Of a stretch of 64,000 bases of DNA, positions 28,388-36,778 are shown in pieces (the stretch's first letter is position 1; each line of letters starts with the position of its first letter). The stretch covers positions 1,054,001-1,118,000 of the forward strand of contig NZ_VMHP01000001.1 of NCBI RefSeq assembly GCF_008795985.1, given 5' to 3'. The translations under genes and the position numbers were made by a program. The notes beneath the pieces were generated by a model. The model ran no database searches and was not told where the DNA came from. It saw only the letters and a program-made list of their open reading frames with translations. The DNA is from Marinobacter halotolerans. GTDB taxonomy: Bacteria; Pseudomonadota; Gammaproteobacteria; Pseudomonadales; Oleiphilaceae.

Positions 28388-28828
28388 TCAATCCTCCCGC
28401 ATCTCCCGAATGCGCATCGGCATGGCATCGATTCGGCGGAAAATAGCATCCAAATTCAGGGTCGGCTCGCGACTTTTGATACCGCCGTCCTTGCCGATCA
28501 GAAGGACGCGTTCGTCCGCATCGCTCTTTTCCAACAGGTCCGTTACGTCTTGTGCAACGCCCCTGGTCAGCGCCCCCTGATTCGAGACCAGGCCTGATTC
28601 GGTGTTCACAAACCAGATGATATCCCGATCGTCTATACCGGCCTGCGCGGCCTGTAAGGTGTCTATCGCACCCTCTGTGTCAGGCGCCGCCTGCACGAGC
28701 ACAAGCCGGTTGTTCCATCGGTAATCGGACAGTCGGTTCATATCGGCTCCGTCGGCGGTCCCCGAGATCAGTAGCAGCAAATAGGCAAAAATGGCTTCGC
28801 GTCGAAATCCACAAAACTTTGAGATCAT
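28388..28828 (-). CDS. DUF4174 domain protein, exported
   Basis: A 146-aa protein with an N-terminal hydrophobic segment (EAIFAYLLLLISGTADGAD) acting as a probable signal peptide, followed by the DUF4174 pattern: an opening LSDYRWNNRLVLVQA, a middle IIWFVNTESG, and VLLIGKDGGIKSREPTLNLDAIFRRIDAMPMR towards the end. The fold is thioredoxin-like in family descriptions, but no CxxC is visible. Function unknown. GGGGG precedes ATG 28828. It converges on the phosphorylase gene with a 13-base gap. Confidence 0.85.
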   Translation of the reverse strand: MISKFCGFRREAIFAYLLLLISGTADGADMNRLSDYRWNNRLVLVQAAPDTEGAIDTLQAAQAGIDDRDIIWFVNTESGLVSNQGALTRGVAQDVTDLLEKSDADERVLLIGKDGGIKSREPTLNLDAIFRRIDAMPMRIREMRED

Positions 28829-28901
28829 CGTTACCCCCTGCGATGCTCTGCCCGGCTATCAATGTATCGCCTGCTCCCTGTTGATCTGCGGCATGGTCTG
28901 G

Positions 28902-29369
28902 TTATTCGCTCTCACGGATGGCACGGACATCCTCGATATCCACCGGACGTGAAAGCACAGATTTATACCGGACCAGATCGTCCTTCAGCATAAGGGGCAG
29001 TTCAAGGCCCAGCAAATGCACGGTCGCATAGCGAGAAAAATCAATGTTGAGTGGAACCCATGTCTCGTTGCCTGCATCGAAGATTTTCGGACCGTCAGCG
29101 TTACCTACCTCCACTTTGATGCCTTCAAACTTGAACTGGACGTAAGTTAGATCCCAACCTTCCTCTTGGCGGTGGGCGGCAGCCTTGGATACAAATTCCT
29201 GGCCGGCCTGAACCACTGACGAAAAGTGTTCACCGGGAACGAAAAGGTCGATGTCATTCAGGTCACGCTCGGAGCCATATCCCTTTGCAGCGAGTCCTCC
29301 ACAGATTAGAAAGGGGATATTCCGATCTCTCAGTAACCCCACAATCCAGTGGGCCGCTAAATGATGCAC
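28902..29369 (-). CDS. Nucleotidyltransferase-fold protein (predicted)
   Basis: A 155-aa protein with a nucleotidyltransferase-like core: the motif FLICGGLAAKGYGSERDLNDIDLFVP (about residues 19-44) contains G-x-x-A...GS-x-R and the D-x-D metal pair, and a later EVGNADGPKIF could supply the third acidic residue. Start GTG 29369 is preferred because AAAGGAGGAG precedes it closely; a longer frame from ATG 29471 would overlap the quinone-reductase stop by 13 bases. Such proteins include tRNA-nucleotidyl, toxin-like and AbiEii-like enzymes; the substrate is unknown. No partner antitoxin gene is seen. Confidence 0.7.
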   Translation of the reverse strand: MHHLAAHWIVGLLRDRNIPFLICGGLAAKGYGSERDLNDIDLFVPGEHFSSVVQAGQEFVSKAAAHRQEEGWDLTYVQFKFEGIKVEVGNADGPKIFDAGNETWVPLNIDFSRYATVHLLGLELPLMLKDDLVRYKSVLSRPVDIEDVRAIRESE

Positions 29370-29458
29370 GACTCCTCCTTTTACGAATAACGCTCCGCTT
29401 ATGAAAGAACTCTCCCGCAAGCCGAACAAATACAATAAAGCCGCAGCCACCTTATTGC

Positions 29459-30208
29459 CTACAGTCGCCATCGCATGGGATGAGTCTGTTCAAGCACACC
29501 GTTCTGGTCCCAGTCTTCCCACCCGGTAAAAGGAATGGATGACTCGTTAAACAGACCTGGCAACCGATCCGCCCACACCGTTTTATTCTGCTCCAACTGA
29601 TCCCTGAATTCAGACTCATCCTGATAACGAATGCCACCACCCTGAATGCCATAGCTGACCTGGGGCGCCAGCACCTCAAACCCCACGTAATAAAGCGAGG
29701 AATGCATAGGCCACAGCCATTCCACCATATTGCCAGCGCGACCGAAGGGCATGAACGCCTGATGCGGAGACCCGGTGGTCACTGAACACAGGGCCTTTTT
29801 ACCCTGAAAATGCCCCCGGTTGTATCGCCTGCTGCCGGAGTAGAGCCCGCCGTAAACCAGCACCCGATCAAACCAGCCTTTCAGAATGGCGGGCTGCGCA
29901 TGCCACCACAACGGAAACTGGAAAATCACCAGATCGGCCCACTCCAGCCGGCCAATTTCCCGCTGAACCTCCGGCGCCAGGGCACCCCGCTCATAATGGG
30001 CGCGCTGCTCGGTCAAGGGCGCAAAATACTGTTCATCTACCCTCTGGGAATAGTGGCTGGCGCGTTCAACCGGATCGAATCCTTCCTGATAGAGGTCGTC
30101 CAGTTCGACGGTGTGCCCCGCATACTCAAGGGCCTGCTTCGCCACATCCGCCAGCCCGCCATTGAACGACGCCCGCTCCGGGTGCGCCAGTACAATCAAC
30201 ACATTCAT
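29459..30208 (-). CDS. NAD(P)H:quinone reductase, flavodoxin-like (NQO1/MdaB family)
   Basis: A 249-aa FAD/FMN-type flavodoxin-fold oxidoreductase. The start MNVLIVLAHPERASFNGGLAD is the conserved first strand and phosphate loop, FQFPLWWHAQPAILKGWFDRVL is the family's flavin- and dimer-contact region, and TTGSPHQAFMPFGRAG is a further flavin loop. These enzymes reduce quinones by two electrons to limit radical formation. AAGGGG precedes ATG 30208. A LysR regulator is divergent across 90 bases and is the likely regulator of this gene. Confidence 0.9.
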   Translation of the reverse strand: MNVLIVLAHPERASFNGGLADVAKQALEYAGHTVELDDLYQEGFDPVERASHYSQRVDEQYFAPLTEQRAHYERGALAPEVQREIGRLEWADLVIFQFPLWWHAQPAILKGWFDRVLVYGGLYSGSRRYNRGHFQGKKALCSVTTGSPHQAFMPFGRAGNMVEWLWPMHSSLYYVGFEVLAPQVSYGIQGGGIRYQDESEFRDQLEQNKTVWADRLPGLFNESSIPFTGWEDWDQNGVLEQTHPMRWRL

Positions 30209-30298
30209 AAGGTTTCACCCCTTTTTGAATTCATCTGGGGATAGCCTATGCTGTTCTTAGATGCACATACATTCCCAATATCTTACAACTGAGCTTGC

Positions 30299-31183
30299 AT
30301 GAACGAACAGAACATCCGATGGGATGACCTGCAAATCATCGCCGCCATTGCCGACACGGGCACGCTGTCCGGCGCTGGCAGGCGCCTGGGAGTGAGCCAT
30401 GCGACCGTCTTCCGCCGGCTGACGAATCTGGAAAATCAGCTGGGCGTCACCCTGTTTGAACGTTCACGCACTGGCTATTCCGCAAGCGCCGCCGGCGAGG
30501 ACCTGTTCGCGGTCGCAAAACGGGTACAAACAGACATCACCGGCGCCGAACGCCGACTAGCGGGAAAAGACCTGAAGCTGTCCGGCACCATCCGGGTCAC
30601 CACCACCGACACCCTGTTTGCGGGCCTGCTGGCCAAACCCTTCGACACCTTTCGGACGGACTATCCCGACATCAAGCTGGAAGTCGTCATCTCCAACCAG
30701 GTGCAAAGTTTGAGCAAACGGGAAGCGGACGTCGCCATTCGCCCCACCGATAACCCGCCGGAAACGCTGGTTGGTCGCAAGGTTGGGGTAATCCGGCAAA
30801 GCGTTTACGGGCAGCGACAGCATTGGCAGAACGAACAGACGCCCCTGCAAACCTTAACCGGGCACCTATGGATTGGCCCGGACAACCATATGGGCAACCG
30901 TGCCCTGGAAACCTGGATGGCCCGGAATGGACTGGACGAGTTCAGCCATTACCGGGTCGACTCCATGCTGGGCATGCAAACCGCCACGCGATCAGGCGCG
31001 GCTGTTGCCGTGCTTCCGGACTATCTGGGGGAGGTAGATCCAGAGCTCTGCCGGCTGACGGATTCCATTGGAGAGTTGGACATTCCACTGTGGATTCTGA
31101 CCCATCCTGATCTGAGGCGGGTGAAGCGAATTCGGGAGTTTACACAGGTTATTGGGGAGTGTTTGCGGAAGCGGCTTGGTTAG
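30299..31183 (+). CDS. LysR-family transcriptional regulator
   Basis: A 294-aa regulator with an N-terminal winged helix-turn-helix (LQIIAAIADTGTLSGAGRRLGVSHATVFRRLTNLENQLG, residues about 12-50) and a C-terminal periplasmic-binding-like effector domain from about residue 95. It is divergently transcribed from the quinone reductase gene, the usual geometry for a LysR regulator and its target. The effector, plausibly a quinone or redox-cycling compound, is inference. Confidence 0.93.
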   Translation: MNEQNIRWDDLQIIAAIADTGTLSGAGRRLGVSHATVFRRLTNLENQLGVTLFERSRTGYSASAAGEDLFAVAKRVQTDITGAERRLAGKDLKLSGTIRVTTTDTLFAGLLAKPFDTFRTDYPDIKLEVVISNQVQSLSKREADVAIRPTDNPPETLVGRKVGVIRQSVYGQRQHWQNEQTPLQTLTGHLWIGPDNHMGNRALETWMARNGLDEFSHYRVDSMLGMQTATRSGAAVAVLPDYLGEVDPELCRLTDSIGELDIPLWILTHPDLRRVKRIREFTQVIGECLRKRLG

Positions 31184-31200
31184 AACCGGGACCAGCCTGG

Positions 31201-31614
31201 TTATTCCTTTAAGCCGGCCCTGGTGATGGTTCCCTGAGCAACGGCAACGATGCGCTCGCCTTCATCCCCAATTGCCACAACATTACACTGACACACAGCC
31301 TGGTTTTTCCCTGACGAAAGCACTGTTGCTCTTGCCAACAGTTTTCTACCGATAGCAGGTCGCAAATAATTGATCTTGTACTCGGAGGTAACCGAATCGC
31401 CCAGCACCGAGCCACCGGCATAGGTCAATGCATTGTCTGCCAGATAACTGATCACACCGCCGTGGACGAAACCATGCTGCTGCTTCAGCTCTTCGCGCAC
31501 AACCAGGCCAAGAACCGCCGTTCCGGGCTCAAAAAGTTCAAGCTCAGTGCCGAGCAGAACGCTGAATGGCTGGCTCTCCAATATCTTTTTACCGAATTCG
31601 AACAAGTCACTCAC
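31201..31614 (-). CDS. PaaI-family hotdog thioesterase
   Basis: A 137-aa single hotdog-domain protein, starting at GTG 31614 (VSDLFEFGKK) with AAAAGGA upstream; the longer frame overlaps the upstream membrane-protein gene and is not family-like. The signature HGFVHGGVISYLADNALTYA carries the active-site region of PaaI-type acyl-CoA thioesterases, and SEYKINYLRPAIGRKLLARA is the second half of the fold. The substrate is likely an aromatic or medium acyl-CoA; no catabolic cluster is adjacent. Confidence 0.88.
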   Translation of the reverse strand: MSDLFEFGKKILESQPFSVLLGTELELFEPGTAVLGLVVREELKQQHGFVHGGVISYLADNALTYAGGSVLGDSVTSEYKINYLRPAIGRKLLARATVLSSGKNQAVCQCNVVAIGDEGERIVAVAQGTITRAGLKE

Positions 31615-31688
31615 TGCCTTTTCCTTTTGCGGATGTCCCCTTTCAATCAACTGACGCTTCAACGCGAAGCTTTGCAGCAATGGAAGTC

Positions 31689-32096
31689 TCAGATCGCAAG
31701 TTGCCGGCCAAACAACCACGGGCTCACGGCGGTTAACGCGACGAGAGCGTAGTACACCGGCCCGGATACGGGATCCCGCTGTGTAAACACCTCAGTCACC
31801 GACATATCCCGAAGGCCAACGCCTACCCCCACATCGGCGGCAAGCACCAGGCCAGCAGCGAGCAGACCGACGCTGAGCCGGAACGAGGGGCCGTGAGAGG
31901 GACATAGCCTACGACCCACCCATCTCCCGGCCAGGATGATAGCCACAAGCATGAATGGAGCTTCAATGAGTTCCGCCGCACGAACACCCAGGCGGGGTTC
32001 CAGCCACAGAACACGAATAGGACCGAGGAGGAACCCGACCCCAAACACCACGGCGAAGTAAATCGCTGCTACCTTCACCAATCGCACAATGCTCAC
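31689..32096 (-). CDS. Conserved small membrane protein, unknown function
   Basis: A 135-aa protein starting at GTG 32096 with GGGGGA 8 bases upstream. It has four hydrophobic segments (AAIYFAVVFGVGFLLGP, FMLVAIILAGRWVG, LSVGLLAAGLVLAADVGVGVG, YYALVALTAVSPWLFG) linked by short polar loops such as GPIRVLWLEPRLGVRAAELI. The pattern is found in conserved hypothetical proteins of proteobacteria; I do not know a function. Confidence 0.75.
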   Translation of the reverse strand: MSIVRLVKVAAIYFAVVFGVGFLLGPIRVLWLEPRLGVRAAELIEAPFMLVAIILAGRWVGRRLCPSHGPSFRLSVGLLAAGLVLAADVGVGVGLRDMSVTEVFTQRDPVSGPVYYALVALTAVSPWLFGRQLAI

Positions 32097-32117
32097 GTTC
32101 GGTTTCCCCCTGGCGCC

Positions 32118-32351
32118 TTACGCTTGGCCTTGCGGCGTGCCGGAGCGCAGCGTAGGCACGTCCGACAACAGCATGTAGTACTCCTCAGAGAGGACCACAC
32201 GCACCGCATTCTCTTTGAGAGGCTCTTCCTTTTTTCGCCCAAACAATTTCCTTAGTACAACCTTTCTCCTGGAACCTAACCTAACAGCGATTAAACCAAA
32301 CGCGTCATTGTTCCAAAACGCGACCTCTTCATAATCACGCGATTCCGCCAA
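32118..32351 (-). CDS. Hypothetical small protein (doubtful)
   Basis: A 77-aa frame with a TTG start at 32351 and only a weak AGG upstream. The sequence (RKVVLRKLFGRKKEEPLKEN followed by VVLSEEYYMLLSDVPTL) has plausible amino-acid composition and an internally consistent helix-strand look, but no family is recognised. It lies 21 bases upstream of the membrane-protein gene and could be its operon partner. It may also be a chance frame. Confidence 0.35.
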   Translation of the reverse strand: MAESRDYEEVAFWNNDAFGLIAVRLGSRRKVVLRKLFGRKKEEPLKENAVRVVLSEEYYMLLSDVPTLRSGTPQGQA

Positions 32352-32402
32352 AACCTAGCCCATCAACCACCCCACCGCCACCGCAAACTTTCGTACAGGC
32401 AC

Positions 32403-32437
32403 AAAAAAACGCGCCGGGGCTTTAGCCAGCCGGCGCG
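32403..32437 (-). terminator. Rho-independent terminator of the choice-of-anchor I gene
   Basis: Arms CGCGCCGG (32410-32417) and CCGGCGCG (32430-32437) form an 8-base GC-rich stem with a 12-base loop that can pair further (GGCT/AGCC). On the minus strand it is followed by a run of seven U (32409-32403), about 25 bases after the stop of the gene ending at 32462. Confidence 0.85.
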
Positions 32438-32461
32438 CGCAAGGGAAGTAAAACCGTGGGT

Positions 32462-34105
32462 TTATTCGGCCGTCAGTTCGATCACGTCAATGCCATACAG
32501 TGTGGTGGTGCCGCTTACTTCATTACCCACCGCCAGCAGGGGCTGGCTGTTCGGGCTCTGGCCTGCGGGGATGAACACGATGCTTTCCGGGCCCAGGTCG
32601 CCGGCCATGCCTTGTTCCAGTTGGGTCTGGCTTACGGAGAAGTCGCGGTTGTTCAGGTACTGCACGAACTCGGGGTTCTGCGGGTTGGTGACGTTGTACA
32701 CCATGATGCCGCCTACCCGCTCCAGGCCGATGAAGGCGAAGGTCTGGCCGTTGATCTGGCCGGTGGTGATGGCTTCGGGTTCCGGGCCTTTGTCGTCGGA
32801 GCGGTTGTCGAAGCTGTTTTCGTCGTTGTTGCCGTTGAAGTTGTCCGGGATCAGGTTGGCGGTGATGCGCTCGAATTCGCTGCCGCTGTCGAATACCCGT
32901 TGGCCGTCGGCGGACCAGATGGAGAAGGAGCGGGCGCCGTAGGAGTAGAGTTCGTTATAGCACTCGGTTACTGCCAGGGCTCCGCAATCGGTGGTGGTGC
33001 CAAGTGTGGTGGTGATGTTCAGGCGGCCAAGGTTGCGCTCTTGCTGGATATCTGCCGGAAACACGCCGGGGGCCAGGGTCAGGTCGGCTACCCGGGCTTC
33101 TTCGCTGAAGCCAGCGTAGTCCCGCGCGTCGCCTTCGTTGGCGGTGATGTAATAGGTTTTGCCGTTGTAGCCGTAGCTGGCCATGGAATCGGGCATGTAC
33201 ATGCCTTTCACCGGCCAGTTGCGGATATTGATGCCGCTGTCTTCGTTGCTGGCGTCCAGCTCGTTGCCGATCAGGTTATAGTCCTTGAAGCCCAGGGGCA
33301 CGATGGCGCTGATAGTGCCGGCGGCGATGTCCAGTTCGGCTACGGCGTTGTTCTCCTGCAGGGCGACCCAGGCTTTCTGGTTGTCGATGGAGACGGCGAT
33401 GTATTCCGGCTCCATGTCCTGGGCCAGGGTGGCGCCGGGGCCGAATACCCGCAGGCCGGCGACTTCCAGTTCGGCCTGGTCGGCGTTGAAGCCCGCGAAA
33501 CTGGCGGTGGTGACGGTAGCCGAGGCCACGCCATTGCTCAGGTCAATGATGCTGACGGAGCCTTCCGGGTCGTTGGTGTAGTCGTCGCTAGGCTCGCCTT
33601 CGTTGGCCACCAGTACTTTCTGGCCGTCGCGGGTGAAGGTCAGCATGTCTGGCAGGGCGCCGACGGTGACTTCACCGATCTTGCTCAGGTCGGTGGTGTT
33701 GTAGAAAACCACTTTGCCGTTGTCCTGCTTTACCGTTGCCTCGATGGCCACGGCCACCAGGTCTCCGTATACCGCCACGCTGTTGGCAACGCCGCCCTCG
33801 GCACTGGCGTCGATGGTGCCCATCAGCGTCGGCATGGCCGGGTCGTTGATGTCCAGTACGTCTACGGTTACATCATTCGCATTCACCACGAACAGGCGCT
33901 GGTTGGCCGGGTCGTGGGCGACTATCTCTGCTGCCGCTTCGTCGAAGGCGCCGCTGGCGTAGGTGCCCAGGGTGTTCAGTTCGATCAGGGTCTGGCTGGT
34001 GCCGGGGGCGCCATCGGTGCCGTCAGTGCCGTCGTCGGTGCAGCCGGCAAGGGTAACAAGCGAGCCGGTAATGGCCAGGGTAAGCAGGGATTTGCGAAGT
34101 TCCAT
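32462..34105 (-). CDS. Choice-of-anchor I family lipoprotein (beta-propeller-like)
   Basis: A 547-aa exported protein. The signal ends in LVTLAGC, making C22 a lipidation site; it is followed by a short Gly-x-Asp linker (DDGTDGTDGAPG). The remainder shows repeated beta-blade-like segments (RLFVVNANDVTVDVLDINDP, DMLTFTRDGQKVLVANEGEP, QKAWVALQENNAVAELDI) and the DYTNDPEGSVSIIDL and NEGDARDY motifs of the choice-of-anchor I / surface-glycoprotein-like family. Surface-exposed role, perhaps with metal or phosphate; the precise function is unknown. It is a single-gene unit with a strong terminator. Confidence 0.85.
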   Translation of the reverse strand: MELRKSLLTLAITGSLVTLAGCTDDGTDGTDGAPGTSQTLIELNTLGTYASGAFDEAAAEIVAHDPANQRLFVVNANDVTVDVLDINDPAMPTLMGTIDASAEGGVANSVAVYGDLVAVAIEATVKQDNGKVVFYNTTDLSKIGEVTVGALPDMLTFTRDGQKVLVANEGEPSDDYTNDPEGSVSIIDLSNGVASATVTTASFAGFNADQAELEVAGLRVFGPGATLAQDMEPEYIAVSIDNQKAWVALQENNAVAELDIAAGTISAIVPLGFKDYNLIGNELDASNEDSGINIRNWPVKGMYMPDSMASYGYNGKTYYITANEGDARDYAGFSEEARVADLTLAPGVFPADIQQERNLGRLNITTTLGTTTDCGALAVTECYNELYSYGARSFSIWSADGQRVFDSGSEFERITANLIPDNFNGNNDENSFDNRSDDKGPEPEAITTGQINGQTFAFIGLERVGGIMVYNVTNPQNPEFVQYLNNRDFSVSQTQLEQGMAGDLGPESIVFIPAGQSPNSQPLLAVGNEVSGTTTLYGIDVIELTAE

Positions 34106-34220
34106 AGTCGCCTCAGTGAGTCAGTGGGATGTTTAGTGACTCATTAATTTAGGGCGGCGATATGACAGCTCGGGGTCAGTATGAAGACAGTTTCAAGGCA
34201 GGCGTGTTTCAGTGTTCCAT

Positions 34221-34244
34221 AAAAAAGGCGGCCGTATGGCCGCC
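34221..34244 (-). terminator. Rho-independent terminator of dps
   Basis: GGCGGCC (34227-34233) and GGCCGCC (34238-34244) form a 7-base stem with a 4-base loop; on the minus strand it is followed by six U (34226-34221). It lies about 45 bases after the dps stop at 34291. Confidence 0.85.
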
Positions 34245-34290
34245 CTGCTCTCTCGTCACGCTTTCCGCGCTCTCTTCTTTCTCCGGGCTC

Positions 34291-34764
34291 TTAGTGGCCC
34301 AGGTAGCTGCGATACATCCAGACCGTTTTTTCCTGCTCGGAGATGTAGTCGCTCATCAGTGCCACGGTGCCTTCGTCGTCGGCATCGCCGGCCAGGTGCA
34401 GCAGTTCACGCTGGCGGGTGATCAGTTTGGCGAAGCTTTCCACGATGTTTTCCATGGCTTCTTTGCCGTCGGATACGTCTTTGCGCTCCGGCACTTCGGA
34501 TTTTTCGATATAGGTACTGTAGGCGTGGGCCGGGCGGTGGCCCAGTGTTAGGACCCGCTCGGCGATTTCGTCGATCTTCAGCAGCAGGTCATCGTAAAGC
34601 TCTTCGAACTTCACGTGCAGTTCGAAGAAGTTGTCACCCTTGATGTTCCAGTGGTAGCCGCGCACGTTCATGTAGAAGATCTGGTAATTGGACAGCAGAT
34701 CGTTCAGTGAGTCGGCGAGTTTGGCAGTTTTTTCAGTATCCAGGCCGATGAAGTTCTTGCTCAT
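34291..34764 (-). CDS. dps: Dps-family DNA-protecting / ferritin-like protein
   Basis: A 157-aa ferritin-like protein. Start ATG 34764 (MSKNFIGLD) follows AAGGAGA by 7 bases; ATG 34785 is a less likely alternative. The inter-subunit ferroxidase residues are visible: H in YHWNIKGDNFFELHVKFEELYDDL (H45-W-N and H56 region) with D and E of the same helix, the Dps/MrgA signature. These proteins form dodecamers that oxidise iron with peroxide and can bind DNA. The gene is monocistronic with its own terminator. Confidence 0.93.
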   Translation of the reverse strand: MSKNFIGLDTEKTAKLADSLNDLLSNYQIFYMNVRGYHWNIKGDNFFELHVKFEELYDDLLLKIDEIAERVLTLGHRPAHAYSTYIEKSEVPERKDVSDGKEAMENIVESFAKLITRQRELLHLAGDADDEGTVALMSDYISEQEKTVWMYRSYLGH

Positions 34765-35011
34765 AGCGTGTCTCCTTGACAGCAAATGATGAAATATTGG
34801 CTTCTACGCTAACTTAGATTACTGAAATAAGGGAAGTTTAGTTCACCAATACCCCTGATAGTACGGTCTAATGCCTATGCTTCTGGCTCGCCAAGGCTGA
34901 ATAGCCCTTTCCTATCAGAAATCTCAAAACAATTGATTTAACATTGATTCTCACTCAGCGTCTAATGATTCCAATACCACGTTTCATAGCTACACGGATT
35001 CGGAGTCACCC

Positions 35012-35293
35012 ATGAGCGCGCTGAAGCTTTTCATACACAACCATGGCTCGAAGGGAGATCAGTCACTGATCAAAACCATCACCTTCGCCATGACGCACTT
35101 TACGGTTGCCTTCACCGTTGCCTATCTGCTGACCGGCGACATCTTGATCGGCAGCCTGATCGCGATGGTCGAGCCGGCCATCAACACGGTTGCCTATTTC
35201 TTCCACGAGCGCATCTGGGCCCGCCGGGCCGCCGGGGTTACACGCCCGGCCCACAATCCGTGCAGCCTTCCTCAGGCGCAGGGCCAATGCTGA
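35012..35293 (+). CDS. DUF2061 family membrane protein
   Basis: A 93-aa protein with the DUF2061 pattern: SLIKTITFAMTHFTVAFTVA, TGDILIGSLIAMVEPAINTV and YFFHERIWAR, two membrane helices around a conserved His (about H30) and Glu. Its role is unknown. After residue 74 the tail (AAGVTRPAHNPCSLPQAQGQC) lies over the end of the convergent flavoprotein gene for 56 bases and is probably not conserved. About 247 bases of AT-richer, non-coding sequence separate it from dps and should hold promoters for both. Confidence 0.8.
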   Translation: MSALKLFIHNHGSKGDQSLIKTITFAMTHFTVAFTVAYLLTGDILIGSLIAMVEPAINTVAYFFHERIWARRAAGVTRPAHNPCSLPQAQGQC

Positions 35294-36677
35294 GGTTGCG
35301 GTTCAGGTCCTTCAGCGCCGTGCGCAGGCCCTCTTCAATCACCGGGTGATAGAAGGGCATTTCCAGCATCTCGCTGACGGTCAGCCGCTTTTGGGCGGAC
35401 CAGGCCAGCAGGTGAGCAATGTGCTCCGCCGCCGGGCCGAACATTTCCGCGCCCATGAACAGGCCGGTGCCGTGTTCCCCGTAAACCCGCAATAGCCCGC
35501 GATTCTTGCCGATCACGCGGCTGCGCCCCTGGTCTTCAAACGACACTTCCCCTACCGCAAAGCAGCCTTTGCAGCGCTCATCAACCTGGTCGCGGGTAAG
35601 CCCCACGGTGGCGATCTGCGGATCGGTAAACACGATGGCCAGATGGGTGCGGCGCAGGCCGGTACGCACCTCCGGCCAGGACGCCGCGTTCTGCCCGGCA
35701 ATGTGCCCTTCATCGGCGGCTTCATGCAGAAGCGGCAGGCTGTTGTTGGCGTCGCCGGCGATAAAAATATGGCTGTCGCCGCAGCGCAGGGTGTAGGGGT
35801 CGAATACCGGGCTGCCCTTGTCGTCCAGTTCGATACCGGCATTCTGTATATCCAGCCCGTCGACGTTGGGGCGGCGGCCAGTAGCGGCCAGCAGGTAGTC
35901 GAAGGTTTCGGTGGTGTCGCTGCCATTCTCAGCAAAGGTGACGGCAACGCCCTGCTCCACCCGCTCGACTTTCTTAACGTCGGCTTCCGGGTCCAGGGGG
36001 AATTCCTCGTTGAAGGTTTTCAGGGCGTAGTCGCGGATGGTCTTGTCCTGTATCGCGCCGATGGAGCCGCTTTTGCCGAACATGCGCACCCGCACCCCCA
36101 GCCGTGCAAGGGCCTGCCCCAGTTCCAGGCCGATTACCCCGGGGCCGAATATCGCCACGGACTCGGGAAGGTCCTGCCATTCGAAGATGTCGTCGTTCAC
36201 CACCAGGCGGTCCTTGGCGTCTTTCAGGAAGCCGGGGATGTTTGGGCGGGCGCCGGTGGCGATGATGATGCGCTCGGCGTTCACTTCGGTGTGGTCCCCC
36301 ACCATCAGGCGGTTGGGGCCAACGAACCGGGCATGGCCCATCAGCCGATGTTCCTCGGGGAAGTTCTCCACCGAACGGACCACCGATCCGGCGAAGCGAT
36401 CCCGCTCGGACCGGACGCGTTCCATCACCTTTTTGCCATCCACGGTGATGTTGCCGGCCGATATGCCGAACAGATCCCCAAGCTGCATCTGGTGGGCGTT
36501 GTCGGCGGCGGCAATCAGGAGCTTGCTGGGCATGCAGCCAACCCTGGCGCAAGTCGTCCCGTACTGGTCGGCCTCGATCAGTACCACCTTGTCGGTGGCT
36601 TTGGTTACCCGCTTGTAGGCGACCATGCCTGCGGTGCCCACGCCGATGATGGCAACGTCTACGTCTCGCTTTTCCAT
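35238..36677 (-). CDS. lpd: Dihydrolipoyl dehydrogenase-like pyridine nucleotide-disulfide oxidoreductase
   Basis: FAD flavoprotein of 479 aa. The FAD dinucleotide fold is IIGVGTAGMVA, the redox-active disulfide is C43/C48 (TTCARVGCMPSK), the NAD fold is VAIFGPGVIGLELGQALARLG, the second FAD segment is SHIFIAGDANNSLPLLHEA and the catalytic His-Glu pair is in YHPVIEEGL near the C-terminus. No dehydrogenase-complex genes are adjacent, and the family also includes soluble transhydrogenase-like and mercuric-reductase-like proteins, so a free-standing lipoamide dehydrogenase homologue is the safest call. It overlaps the DUF2061 gene tail to tail. Confidence 0.85.
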   Translation of the reverse strand: MEKRDVDVAIIGVGTAGMVAYKRVTKATDKVVLIEADQYGTTCARVGCMPSKLLIAAADNAHQMQLGDLFGISAGNITVDGKKVMERVRSERDRFAGSVVRSVENFPEEHRLMGHARFVGPNRLMVGDHTEVNAERIIIATGARPNIPGFLKDAKDRLVVNDDIFEWQDLPESVAIFGPGVIGLELGQALARLGVRVRMFGKSGSIGAIQDKTIRDYALKTFNEEFPLDPEADVKKVERVEQGVAVTFAENGSDTTETFDYLLAATGRRPNVDGLDIQNAGIELDDKGSPVFDPYTLRCGDSHIFIAGDANNSLPLLHEAADEGHIAGQNAASWPEVRTGLRRTHLAIVFTDPQIATVGLTRDQVDERCKGCFAVGEVSFEDQGRSRVIGKNRGLLRVYGEHGTGLFMGAEMFGPAAEHIAHLLAWSAQKRLTVSEMLEMPFYHPVIEEGLRTALKDLNRNLSIGPAPEEGCTDCGPGV

Positions 36678-36778
36678 CGATATTTCTCCTGATGCTTCAC
36701 GCGTTCGTGAAAAAAAGCCGGTTTCGACCTATGCTGTCAGACTTTTCATACGGCGGCGAGCAAACCGGGGGCGAACGG

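Noticed and set aside
32456-34147. 563-codon open frame on the plus strand opposite the choice-of-anchor I gene
   Set aside because: Val/Gly-rich antisense composition with no start signal; the minus-strand gene has a lipobox, family motifs and a terminator.
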